From Sandaracinus amylolyticus (lineage in GTDB: Bacteria > Myxococcota_A > Polyangia > Polyangiales > Sandaracinaceae), in assembly GCF_000737325.1 (NCBI RefSeq), contig NZ_CP011125.1, positions 3,658,001 to 3,722,000 on the forward strand: DNA of 64,000 bases, written 5' to 3'. This document shows positions 9,312 to 19,264 of the stretch, piece after piece; within the stretch, counting starts at the first letter, position 1, and each line of letters opens with the position of its first letter. The notes beneath the pieces are model-generated. The model ran no database searches. It was not told where the DNA came from and saw only the letters and a program-made list of their open reading frames with translations. A program made the translations under genes and the position numbers.

Positions 9312-10252
9312 TGTTCCCGCCGATCGAGCCGTTCGCGACGGGTCGCCTGCGAACGCGCGACGGTCACGAGATCCACTGGGAGACGTCGGGCAACCCACGC
9401 GGGAAGCCCGCGCTGTACCTGCACGGCGGCCCGGGCGCGGGCCTGATGACGGGTCATCGCCGGCGCTTCGATCCCGAGCGCTGGCTCGTCGTCGCGCTCG
9501 ACCAGCGCGGCTGCGGTCGCAGCACACCGCTCGTGATCGACGCGCTCGACACGCTCGCGACCAACACCACCGACGCGCTGATCGCCGACATCGAAGCGCT
9601 CCGCGAGCACCTCGGGATCGATGCGTGGCTCGTGTACGGCGTCTCGTGGGGCACCACGCTCGCGCTCGCGTACGCGCAGGCGCACCCGGCGCGCGTGACC
9701 GAGCTGGTGCTGATGTGCGTCGTGCAGACGAGCGCGTCCGAGGTCGCGTGGATCACCGAGGATCTGCGCCGCGTCTTCCCTCGCGAGTGGTCGCGCTTCG
9801 AGGCCGCGTCGAAGCGCCGCTCCGGACAGCGCGTGATCGACGCGTACCACGCGCTGATCACATCCGCCGACGCGACCGAGCGCGAGGAGGCCGCGCGCGC
9901 GTGGTGCGCGTGGGAGGACACCCACGTCTCGCTCGACCCGCGTCATCGACCCGAGCCGCGGTTCGAGACCGACGCCGTGTTCCGCCAGACGTTCGCGACA
10001 CTGACGATCCACTACTGGAAGCACGCCGCCTTCCTCGAAGACGGCGCGCTCCTCTCGCGCATCGATCGCATCGCGCACATCCCGGCCGCGCTGATCCACG
10101 GCCGTCTCGACATCAGCTCTCCGCTCGAGTGGCCGTGGCAGCTCCACCTCGCGTGGCCGAAGAGCACGCTGACGATCGTCGATGACGAAGGCCACGGCGG
10201 CGACACGATGATCGACGAGGTCGTCCGCGCGATCGCGCGCTTCGCTCCGTGA
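9311..10252 (+). CDS. pip: Proline iminopeptidase (alpha/beta hydrolase)
   Basis: The 313-residue protein matches S33-family proline iminopeptidase along its length. The oxyanion loop LHGGPGAGL, the DQRGCGRSTP motif, the nucleophile elbow GVSWGTTLAL (catalytic Ser) and the C-terminal GHGG (catalytic His) are all visible. It cleaves N-terminal proline from peptides in the cytoplasm. The ATG overlaps the kinase stop (TGATG), so it is translated from the same message. The operon link to the two-component system is structural; no regulatory meaning is implied. Confidence 0.9.
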   Translation: MFPPIEPFATGRLRTRDGHEIHWETSGNPRGKPALYLHGGPGAGLMTGHRRRFDPERWLVVALDQRGCGRSTPLVIDALDTLATNTTDALIADIEALREHLGIDAWLVYGVSWGTTLALAYAQAHPARVTELVLMCVVQTSASEVAWITEDLRRVFPREWSRFEAASKRRSGQRVIDAYHALITSADATEREEAARAWCAWEDTHVSLDPRHRPEPRFETDAVFRQTFATLTIHYWKHAAFLEDGALLSRIDRIAHIPAALIHGRLDISSPLEWPWQLHLAWPKSTLTIVDDEGHGGDTMIDEVVRAIARFAP

Positions 10253-10276
10253 CGCCGCGCGCACCCCCGGGGAAGC

Positions 10277-11284
10277 TCAGTCGCGCTCGGCGCGCTTCCT
10301 TCGCGTCATCAGCTCGACCGTCGCCTCGAGCGGCGACTGCCCCTCGTAGAGGATCCGGTACATCGCGTCGGTGATCGGCATCTCGCAGCCCTCGCGCTGC
10401 GCCAGCGCGTACGCCGCCTTCGTCGTCCTCACGCCCTCGGCGACCTGCGTCATGCCCGCGAGGATGTCGTCGAGCTTGCGGCCCTTTCCGAGCTCGAGAC
10501 CGACCGTGCGGTTGCGCGAGAGATCCCCGGTGCACGTCAGCACGAGATCACCCATTCCGCCGAGCCCCGCGAGCGTGAGCGGATGCGCGCCCATCTTCGT
10601 CGCGAGCCGCGTCATCTCGGCGAGCCCGCGCGTGATCAGCGCCGCGCGCGAGTTGTGCCCGAACCCGAGCCCGTCGCTCACGCCCGCCGCGATCGCGATC
10701 ACGTTCTTGAGCGCGCCGCCGAGCTCGATCCCGATCACGTCGTCGGTCGTGTAGACGCGCAGCCGATCGGTCGCGAGCGCCTCCTGCCACCGGCACGCGA
10801 CGTCGTGGCTCGTGCACGCGACGACGACCGCCGTCGGCATTCCCGCCGCGACCTCCTTCGCGAAGCTCGGACCACCGAGGTACGCGACGCGATCGAGCGT
10901 CTCCTTCGGCACGCAGTCCTCGAAGATCCCGCTCACCACCTTGAGCGTGCTGATCTCGATCCCCTTGCTCACGCTGAGGATCGGCGCGCTCTCGGGCAGG
11001 TGCGGCGCGGCCTTGCCGAGCACCTCGCGCAGCACGTGCGTCGGCACCGCCGTGAGCACCATGTCGGCGCCGCCGAGCGCGTCGGGGAGATCGCTCGTCG
11101 CGCGCAACGTGGGCGCGAGCTCGAACCCCGGTAGGAAGTCCTGGTTCGTGCGATCTCGCTGGATCGCGTCGGCATGCGGCTTCTGCCACGACCAGAGGTG
11201 GACCTGGTGGCCCTTGTCCGAGAGCGCCTTCGCGAGCGCCGTGCCCCACGCGCCCGCCCCCAACACCGCGATGGTGTGCGTCAT
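10277..11284 (-). CDS. gpsA: Glycerol-3-phosphate dehydrogenase [NAD(P)+]
   Basis: The 335-residue protein is full length for GpsA. The Rossmann nucleotide loop is GAGAWGTALA at residues 7-16, followed by SVSKGIE, GGPSFAKEVAAG and the catalytic-lysine region ELGGALKNVIAIAAG. NSRAALITRGL and GLGGMGDLVLTC complete the signature. It reduces dihydroxyacetone phosphate to sn-glycerol 3-phosphate for phospholipid synthesis. It converges on the peptidase gene with a 24-nt gap and is probably monocistronic. Confidence 0.95.
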   Translation of the reverse strand: MTHTIAVLGAGAWGTALAKALSDKGHQVHLWSWQKPHADAIQRDRTNQDFLPGFELAPTLRATSDLPDALGGADMVLTAVPTHVLREVLGKAAPHLPESAPILSVSKGIEISTLKVVSGIFEDCVPKETLDRVAYLGGPSFAKEVAAGMPTAVVVACTSHDVACRWQEALATDRLRVYTTDDVIGIELGGALKNVIAIAAGVSDGLGFGHNSRAALITRGLAEMTRLATKMGAHPLTLAGLGGMGDLVLTCTGDLSRNRTVGLELGKGRKLDDILAGMTQVAEGVRTTKAAYALAQREGCEMPITDAMYRILYEGQSPLEATVELMTRRKRAERD

Positions 11285-11350
11285 GAGCGGACTGTACCGC
11301 GCCGCGCAAGCGACGCGCGAGCGAGAGGGCGCTATGCTGCCGCCCTTCGT

Positions 11351-12510
11351 ATGTCGAGCTGGGGGAGCATGGCTTCGCGCGCGAATGCCGCGATCGCGCT
11401 GGCGATCGCGATCGCGCTGAGCGGGTGTTACGAGGCGCGCGAGCGCGGCGACGGTCCGATCGACGACGTCGACGCGCGCATCGGGCTCGACGCGACGATC
11501 CCAGAGGACGCGGGTGAGCCCGCCGATGCCGCGCTCGACGCGGGGCTCCCGATCGACGTCGACGCGACGTTCCCTCCGTTCGACGCCGGCGTTCCCGAGG
11601 ACGCGGGCTCGTTCGACGCGGGCCCGTCCGATGCGGGCCCGACCGATGCGGGTGTGCGCGACGCCGGTCCGCGTGACGCGGGCTCGTTCGACGCAGGGCC
11701 CCGCGCGACGCAGGGCCGCCGCGCGACGCGGGGCCGCCGCGCGACGCGGGGCCGCCGCGCGACGCGGGGACGCGTGATGCCGGTCCGCGGCCCGACGCCG
11801 GGATGCGCGACGCGGGCGCGCGCGACGCCGGTCCCATCGACGGTGGACGTCGCTCGCCCGCGCTCCGCTTCACGCCCGACCGCTACCTGCTCGTTCCGGA
11901 TCGCCCTGGGCTGCGCGTCGGCGGCGACACCACGACGGAGCTCTGGATCCGCGCGCGCGGCACCGGGATCATCGCGCGAAAGGGCCAGGACGACGGGCAG
12001 CGCCACCTCGTGATCGAGCTCGCGCCGGGGCCCGACGGCCGCGTGGAGCTGATCGCGGGCTGGACCACGGTCCGCAGCGAGCGGCGCGAGCTGCGCGCAC
12101 CGTTCGACGCGTTCGGCGACTGGACGCACGTCGCGCTCACGATCCAGCGCACCGCCGGCGTGCTCCGCACGCTGCTCTACGTGAACTTCACGGTCGTCGC
12201 GATGGCCGACTTCCCCGACGACATCGGCGACGCGTTCAACATCGAGCCGCTGCTGATCGGTCGCTTCGACGGCGACCTCGACGAGATCCGCATCTGGAAC
12301 ACCGTGCGCAGCGCCGCCGCGCTCCAGGCCGCGGCGTTCACGCGCCTGTCCACGGGCACCGCCACGCTCGCCGCGTACTGGCCGCTCGAGGAAGCGCCCG
12401 CTGGGCAGATCGCGCTGGATCGCTCGCTGCGCGGCAACGACGCGATCCTCGGTCAGATCACGACCACCGACCCGCGCGACCCGACCTGGATCCTCGACGG
12501 CGCGCTGTGA
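11351..12510 (+). pseudogene. Lipoprotein with DAG linker and LamG-like domain, frame broken
   Basis: Two frames together make one plausible protein. The first (start ATG 11351, or 11369) gives a signal with lipobox LSGC, then a linker of Asp-Ala-Gly units, and runs out of sense to a stop at 12013. The second gives more DAG units and, from about 11850 to 12510, a concanavalin/LamG-like domain (DRYLLVPDRPGL, WTHVALTIQRTAGVLRTLLY, FDGDLDEIRIWNT). The frames differ by one missing base in a tandem repeat (11696-11712 is 17 nt where its neighbours are 18). This could be a true mutation, repeat-length variation or a sequencing error. If intact it would be a 386-residue surface protein. Confidence 0.65.
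11696..11766 (+). repeat. 18-bp tandem repeat encoding GPPRDA units, one copy 17 bp
   Basis: Three perfect copies of gggccgccgcgcgacgcg occupy 11713-11766. They are preceded by a related copy of only 17 nt at 11696-11712. The short copy shifts the reading frame of the lipoprotein gene, which makes the array a plausible slippage site. Confidence 0.85.
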
Positions 12511-12517
12511 TCGGCGC

Positions 12518-13510
12518 TCAGCCGAGATCGACGATCACGCGGTCGCGACCCTCGCCCTTGGCGCGATAGAGCGCGGCATCGGCGCGCTGCTCGAGCGCTT
12601 GTGCACGCTCGCCGCGCCACGTCGCGATGCCGATCGACACCGTGATCGTCGTCTCGCGACCTTCGCCGAGCGCGATCGGACCGCCCGACACGCGCGCCCG
12701 CACGCGCTCCGCGACGAGGAACGCGTCCGCCGCGCCCGTCTCCGGCATGATCAACACGAACTCTTCGCCGCCGCGCCGCACGACGACGTCGTGCCGTCGC
12801 ACCTCGGCGCGCACGCGATCCACGAACGCGCGCAGCACCGCGTCGCCCGCGTCGTGGCCGTGCGCATCGTTCACGCGCTTGAAGTGATCGAGATCGAGCA
12901 GCGCGAGCGAGAGCGGCTCCGCGTGACGTCGCGCGCGCTCGACCTCTTCCTCGAGCCGCGGCGCGAGGTAGCGATGGTTGTAGGCGCGCGTGAGCCAGTC
13001 GGTGATCGCAAGGCGCCCGAGGCGCGACTTCTCGATGGCCGGCACCGCGCAGTTCGCGATCAGCTGCGCGAGATCGCGATCCTCGGGCCCGAACGCGCCG
13101 GTGCGCGCCGACGAGACCGAGAGCACGCCGATCACCTCGCCGCCCGCGACGAGCGGTACCGCGATCACGGCGCGCACCTCGAAGCCCTGCGTCGGGTAGG
13201 CGACGAACCGCGGATCTTCGAGCGCGTCGGGCACGAGCGTCGATCGTCCGCTCTCCGCGACCGCACCGACCACGCCCTGTCCGCGCCGGAACGTCGCGGG
13301 TGGCTGCGTCACCCCGGTGCCCGAGCGCGCGCTCGAGAGCAGCTCGCTCTTGCCCTCGTCGAAGAGACGAAGGCTCGCGTGATCGCCGGGCAGGATCGCG
13401 AGCGCGGCGTCGGTCGTCGCCTGCAGCTGCGCCTCGAGCTCGATCGGCTCGGCGAGCCGCCGTGTCAGATCGAGCAGCACGTGCAGCGCGTCCTGACCCC
13501 CGCCGAGCAT
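12518..13510 (-). CDS. GAF-GGDEF diguanylate cyclase
   Basis: The 330-residue protein has an N-terminal GAF domain (about 5-155) and a C-terminal GGDEF domain (about 165-330). The active-site motif is GGEEF, a catalytic variant. An RxxD inhibitory site (RRHD) lies five residues before it, so the enzyme should make cyclic di-GMP and be inhibited by its product. LDLDHFKRVNDAHGHDAGD is the metal and substrate region. There is no membrane segment, so the GAF domain probably senses a soluble ligand. Convergent with the lipoprotein gene. Confidence 0.93.
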   Translation of the reverse strand: MLGGGQDALHVLLDLTRRLAEPIELEAQLQATTDAALAILPGDHASLRLFDEGKSELLSSARSGTGVTQPPATFRRGQGVVGAVAESGRSTLVPDALEDPRFVAYPTQGFEVRAVIAVPLVAGGEVIGVLSVSSARTGAFGPEDRDLAQLIANCAVPAIEKSRLGRLAITDWLTRAYNHRYLAPRLEEEVERARRHAEPLSLALLDLDHFKRVNDAHGHDAGDAVLRAFVDRVRAEVRRHDVVVRRGGEEFVLIMPETGAADAFLVAERVRARVSGGPIALGEGRETTITVSIGIATWRGERAQALEQRADAALYRAKGEGRDRVIVDLG

Positions 13511-13612
13511 CGCGGCCCGAGTGTAGACCAGCGCGCGCTCGATTGTGCACGCCGCGCGTGCTGCGTCTCGTTCGTGGACGTCTGTGTGAACGGGCGGTTT
13601 CGTGTGCGCTTC

Positions 13613-13650
13613 GGAGGCCGTCGCGCCGTGGACGCAGCGCGACGGCCTCC
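13613..13650 (-). terminator. Strong hairpin downstream of thrS
   Basis: A 14-bp perfect stem (13613-13626 with 13637-13650) encloses a 10-nt loop. It lies 17 nt past the thrS stop and about 100 nt upstream of the cyclase gene, so it probably ends the thrS transcript. No long U-run follows. Confidence 0.7.
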
Positions 13651-13666
13651 CTGGTAGTGCCCTCGA

Positions 13667-14884
13667 TCACGACGCGCGCTCCGGTCGCACGAGCGCCTCG
13701 CGCAGGTACGCGCGCGCCGCATCGATCGCCATCACGCGCTGCCCCTTGCTCTCGGGGAGGAGGCGCGATCGCAGCGCGACCTCGCCGCGCTCGGCCTCGC
13801 GCGCGCCGACGATCGCGACGTACGGCACGCCGCGCTCGTGCGCCTCCGCGATGCGCCGCGCGAGCGACTCCTCGCGCGCGTCGATCGACACGCGCGCTCC
13901 GTCGCGCTCGAGCTCGCGTGCCAGCGCGCGCGCGTTCTCGTGCTGCGCGCCCGACACCGGCACCACCACGACCTGCTCCGGCGCGAGCCACGCGGGCAGC
14001 GACGCGCCGTGCTGCTCGAGCAGGATCCCGAGGAAGCGCTCGAGGCTCCCGTAGAGCGCGCGATGCAGCATCACGACCGGCTGCTTCTCACCGCGCGCGT
14101 CCACGTAGCGCAGGTCGAAGCGCACCGGCATCACGAGGTCCATCTGGATCGTCCCGCACTGCCAGAGACGCCCGGCGCGATCACGGAGCGCGATCTCGAT
14201 CTTCGGCCCGTAGAACGCGCCCGCGCCCTCCTGCACGCGGTGCTTCTCGCCACGTCGGTCGAGCGCGCGCGCGAGCAGCGCCTCGGCGCGATCCCACACC
14301 ACGTCGTCGCCGGCACGATCCTCGGGCCGCAGCGAGAGCGCGACGTCGAGCTCGTGGAACCCGAACTGCGCGTAGAACGGCCGCAGCCCCTCGAGGAAGC
14401 GCACCACCTCGTCCTCGGCCTGCGCCTCCTCGCAGAACACGTGACCGTCGTCCTGCGAGAACTGCCTGAGCCGCATGAGCCCGTGCAGCGCGCCGCTCGC
14501 CTCGTCGCGATGCACCACGCCGAGCTCGGCGAGACGGACCGGCAGATCGCGATACGAGGGCGCCATCCGCTTCACGATCTGCACGTGCCCGGGGCAGCTG
14601 ACGGGCTTGAGCGCGGCCTCGAGCTCGTCGTCCTGGATGCGCATCATTCCTTCGGCGAAGTGCTTCCAGTGCCCGCTCGCTTCCCACATCGGCCTTCGCA
14701 TCACCTGCGGCGAGCGCACTTCCTCGTAGCCCTCGCGCCGCACCTGCGCGCGCTGCGCGTCCTCGAGCGCGCGGTACATCGCGAGACCGCGCGGGTGCCA
14801 GAACACCATGCCGGGCGCTTCCTCCTGGAAGTGCAAGAGGCCCAGCCTCCGCGCGATCGCGCGGTGATCACTGTCGTCGAGCAT
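13667..14884 (-). CDS. thrS: Threonyl-tRNA synthetase, short form
   Basis: The 405-residue protein covers only the class II catalytic core and the anticodon-binding domain. It lacks the TGS and N2 editing domains of the usual ~640-residue enzyme. Motif 2 is visible in ELGVVHRDEASGALHGLMRLRQFSQDD. The zinc ligands are present: Cys of KPVSCPGH, His of QDDGHVF and His of VVMLHRALYGS. The anticodon domain begins near 305 (LAPEQVVVVPVSGAQHENA). It should charge tRNA-Thr but cannot clear Ser-tRNA-Thr itself. The 5' leader (14885-15115) encodes a Thr-rich peptide and alternative hairpins, which implies control by threonyl-tRNA supply. Confidence 0.93.
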   Translation of the reverse strand: MLDDSDHRAIARRLGLLHFQEEAPGMVFWHPRGLAMYRALEDAQRAQVRREGYEEVRSPQVMRRPMWEASGHWKHFAEGMMRIQDDELEAALKPVSCPGHVQIVKRMAPSYRDLPVRLAELGVVHRDEASGALHGLMRLRQFSQDDGHVFCEEAQAEDEVVRFLEGLRPFYAQFGFHELDVALSLRPEDRAGDDVVWDRAEALLARALDRRGEKHRVQEGAGAFYGPKIEIALRDRAGRLWQCGTIQMDLVMPVRFDLRYVDARGEKQPVVMLHRALYGSLERFLGILLEQHGASLPAWLAPEQVVVVPVSGAQHENARALARELERDGARVSIDAREESLARRIAEAHERGVPYVAIVGAREAERGEVALRSRLLPESKGQRVMAIDAARAYLREALVRPERAS

Positions 14885-14944
14885 CGTCGTTCTCCTTCGG
14901 TTCGGTCAGGAGCCCGAGCGCGCCGGATCGATGGACCACACCGT

Positions 14945-15038
14945 CGACCCGTCGCGTCGGGCGGGTCGTCGGTTCGATCGTGGATGTCGCGTCGTTCGTT
15001 CGTCTACGCGCGCACGATCACCGACCCGCCTCGCGGGT
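14945..15038 (-). promoter_or_regulatory. Putative threonine attenuator upstream of thrS
   Basis: Four segments of the leader RNA can pair in exclusive ways. Segment 1 (15033-15038, at the end of the Thr run) pairs with segment 2 (15024-15029), 6 bp with a 3-nt loop. Segment 2 (15022-15030) instead pairs with segment 3 (14960-14968), 9 bp without mismatch. Segment 3 (14962-14968) pairs with segment 4 (14945-14951), 7 bp with a 10-nt loop. A ribosome stalled on the Thr codons would cover segment 1, free segment 2 to hold segment 3, and so prevent the 3:4 hairpin. This is the layout of a classical amino-acid attenuator. Segment 4 is not followed by a U-run, so the end mechanism is uncertain. 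Confidence 0.7.
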
Positions 15039-15077
15039 GGTGGTGGTCGTGGTGGTGCGCGCGAACGCGAGCGGCAT
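15018..15077 (-). CDS. thrS leader peptide, seven consecutive Thr codons
   Basis: A 20-codon frame from ATG (15077) to TGA (15018) encodes MPLAFARTTTTTTTREAGR. Seven threonine codons in a row (six ACC, one ACG) lie just upstream of a threonyl-tRNA synthetase gene. The frame contains the first two pairing segments of the attenuator. No Shine-Dalgarno sequence is seen, and the predicted transcription start is only a few nt before the ATG, so the message may be leaderless. Confidence 0.8.
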   Translation of the reverse strand: MPLAFARTTTTTTTREAGR

Positions 15078-15087
15078 GACGAAGCTC

Positions 15088-15115
15088 AGTATGCCGAGCG
15101 CGCGCGGCGACGCAA
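15088..15115 (-). promoter_or_regulatory. Putative promoter of the thrS leader
   Basis: TTGCGT (15110-15115) and CATACT (15088-15093) are separated by 16 nt on the minus strand. They lie in the short gap after the stop of the upstream gene at 15124. A start about 7 nt downstream would fall 3-5 nt before the leader peptide ATG. Confidence 0.5.
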
Positions 15116-15123
15116 ACACGCGC

Positions 15124-15711
15124 TCAGTAGTGGAAGAGCGCGAACGCATAGAACGCGGTGCCCGCGCCCGGCGTGCCGAGCTCGAACCCGTCGGCCTTGT
15201 ACACGTCGATGCCCGCGCGGAGGAACGGGAACGACGTCGCGCTCGTGTGGCGCTTCGTCCACTTCCATCGCGCGAGGAGCACGCGCCACGTCGTCCTCGT
15301 CTCCTCCGAGACTACGAGGGGCTCCGCACGCGCCTCCGCCTCGCGCAAGAGCGCGCGCTCCTCTTCGCGCGTTCCCACCGCGCGATACCGCGCGCGCAGC
15401 TCCGTCATCAGCGCTGCGTACGGCGTGTCCGTCGCGGTGCCGCGCCCGAAGAGCGTGTTCCCGCGTCGCTCGTGGACGAGCCGCAGCACGTCCTCTTCGC
15501 TCGCGAGCGAATGCCAGTAGGCCGCTCGATGCGGATCGCGATCGAGCATCACGACGCGCCGCGCGCCTTCGTAGCGACACACGTGCTCGACGACGTGCCC
15601 GTACGAGTGCCCGCTGTTCGGTCGCGCGATGAGCTCCGCGTTGCGCGCGATCGCGCGCCCGACGCCCCCGACGCTCGCCGCGTGCACGCGGTAGATGAAG
15701 TGGGCCCACAT
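15124..15711 (-). CDS. Hypothetical protein, 195 aa
   Basis: The start at 15711 (MWAHFIYRVHAAS) is preferred over one at 15783, because the longer form would run through the lon terminator hairpin at 15742-15771. The product has no signal peptide or membrane segment. It is rich in Arg, Glu and aromatic residues, and the C-terminus ends in an aromatic stretch (AFYAFALFHY). I do not recognise the family. It lies between lon and the thrS leader on the same strand. Confidence 0.65.
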   Translation of the reverse strand: MWAHFIYRVHAASVGGVGRAIARNAELIARPNSGHSYGHVVEHVCRYEGARRVVMLDRDPHRAAYWHSLASEEDVLRLVHERRGNTLFGRGTATDTPYAALMTELRARYRAVGTREEERALLREAEARAEPLVVSEETRTTWRVLLARWKWTKRHTSATSFPFLRAGIDVYKADGFELGTPGAGTAFYAFALFHY

Positions 15712-15741
15712 CGCTCGGACACGAACGTAGACGGAACGAGA

Positions 15742-15771
15742 ACGGGCGCGAAGCTCTCGCCTCGCGCCCGT
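15742..15771 (-). terminator. Terminator hairpin downstream of lon
   Basis: A 10-bp stem (15742-15751 with 15762-15771) and a 10-nt loop lie 28 nt past the lon stop. On the minus strand the stem is followed by TCTCGTTCC. It separates lon from the downstream hypothetical gene. Confidence 0.7.
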
Positions 15772-15798
15772 CTCGACGTGCATCGCGCTACGCGTTCG

Positions 15799-18216
<2,418 letters not shown>

Positions 18217-18263
18217 TTCTCTCTTCGTTTCTCCGGCGTTCCGGGACGAAAATTGCTCGTGGG

Positions 18264-18292
18264 AACATAGTCAGGCGCTTTTCGCGACGCAA
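18264..18292 (-). promoter_or_regulatory. Putative lon promoter
   Basis: TTGCGT (18287-18292) and TATGTT (18264-18269) are spaced by 17 nt on the minus strand, about 48 nt upstream of the lon ATG. The same -10 hexamer occurs in the putative ssrA promoter. Confidence 0.5.
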
Positions 18293-18435
18293 GGCTGGGA
18301 CACCTGCGTTCGCCTGACGCGTTGCGTCGCGCACAGCGCGACCGACGAGGTCGCGCGCGCGGGGTGCAGTAGCGTGGGGCGTGCCGTCGGCAGCGTCGAC
18401 CCCGACCTCGCCGTCGTGCGAGCGAGGGCTGCGCG

Positions 18436-19197
18436 TCAGGCCCGGGCGACGACCAGGCAGGACACTCCGAAGGGCAGCCGCATGCGCGGAGCGATCGCGC
18501 GCTCCGCGCCGAGCAGCGCAGCGAGCGCGTCGTTGATCGGCGCGGGCGGGACGCGGAGGTCGGTCCCGGTCCCCTCGGGCGAGGACGTGCGCGTGAGCCC
18601 CAGCGCGACGCGTGCGCGCTCGGCGAGGCGCGCCGCCGCGACCGCGGGGAAGAGGAAGAAGTTGTAGTAGCTGCCGTGCTCGATCGTGAGACCTGCCTCT
18701 CGCAGCACCGCCTCGATGCGCGACAGGCGATAGCGGCGACGGTGATCGAGCGCCTCGTCGTGCGCGCTCCACAGCGCCTGGAACGCGGGGACGGTGACGA
18801 TCGCCGCGCCTCCGGGGGCGAGCACGCGGCGCAGCTCGCGCGCGGCGGCGAGATCGTCGTCGAGGTGCTCGAGCACGTCCAGCGCGAGCACGGCGTCGAA
18901 CGACGCGTCGGCGAAGGGCAGGGCGTACGCGGATCCGCGCACCAGCGCGCTCGAGGTCGCGCGCTCGCGCGCGAAGGCGAGCGCCGCGGGCGAGTAGTCG
19001 AGGCCGACGGAGCGAACGCCGTCGGGCAGGCGCGTGAGCGTGAAGCCGGTGCCGCAGCCGAGGTCGAGCACGCGCGCGCCGGCGAGGCGCGAGCCGAGCG
19101 CGCGCTCGAGCGCCGAGACGATCACGCGGCGCGTGCCGGTGAACCAGAAGTGACGCGTCTCGACGCGATACATCCGCTCGTGCTCGTCGGCGCGCAT
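18436..19197 (-). CDS. Class I SAM-dependent methyltransferase
   Basis: The 253-residue protein has a Rossmann methyltransferase fold. The SAM-binding motif I is VLDLGCGTGFT (about 39-49), followed by VGLDYSPAAL, FDAVLALDVLEHL (motif IV region) and LAPGGAAIVTVPAF. The C-terminal part (about 160-220) is hydrophobic and helical (YYNFFLFPAVAAARLAE), as in methyltransferases acting on lipids or polyketide-like substrates. The substrate cannot be named. The 219 nt between this gene and lon contain one 8-bp hairpin and the lon promoter. Confidence 0.88.
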   Translation of the reverse strand: MRADEHERMYRVETRHFWFTGTRRVIVSALERALGSRLAGARVLDLGCGTGFTLTRLPDGVRSVGLDYSPAALAFARERATSSALVRGSAYALPFADASFDAVLALDVLEHLDDDLAAARELRRVLAPGGAAIVTVPAFQALWSAHDEALDHRRRYRLSRIEAVLREAGLTIEHGSYYNFFLFPAVAAARLAERARVALGLTRTSSPEGTGTDLRVPPAPINDALAALLGAERAIAPRMRLPFGVSCLVVARA

Positions 19198-19264
19198 CGC
19201 GCGGTTCTAATGCGCGCGTGGGGCGCGTGCTACTGTCGGCGCCCTCGAGGAGCGCGACGAAACG

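Noticed and set aside
11696-11766. CRISPR-like array
   Set aside because: The repeats are contiguous 18-bp units without spacers inside a coding linker.
14885-15123. T-box riboswitch upstream of thrS
   Set aside because: No T-box consensus is present. The Thr-codon leader and alternative hairpins explain the region better.
18336-18356. 8-bp hairpin between the methyltransferase and lon genes as a terminator
   Set aside because: It lies upstream of both lon and its promoter, 80 nt before the methyltransferase stop in transcription order, and no U-run follows. The position does not fit an end for either gene.
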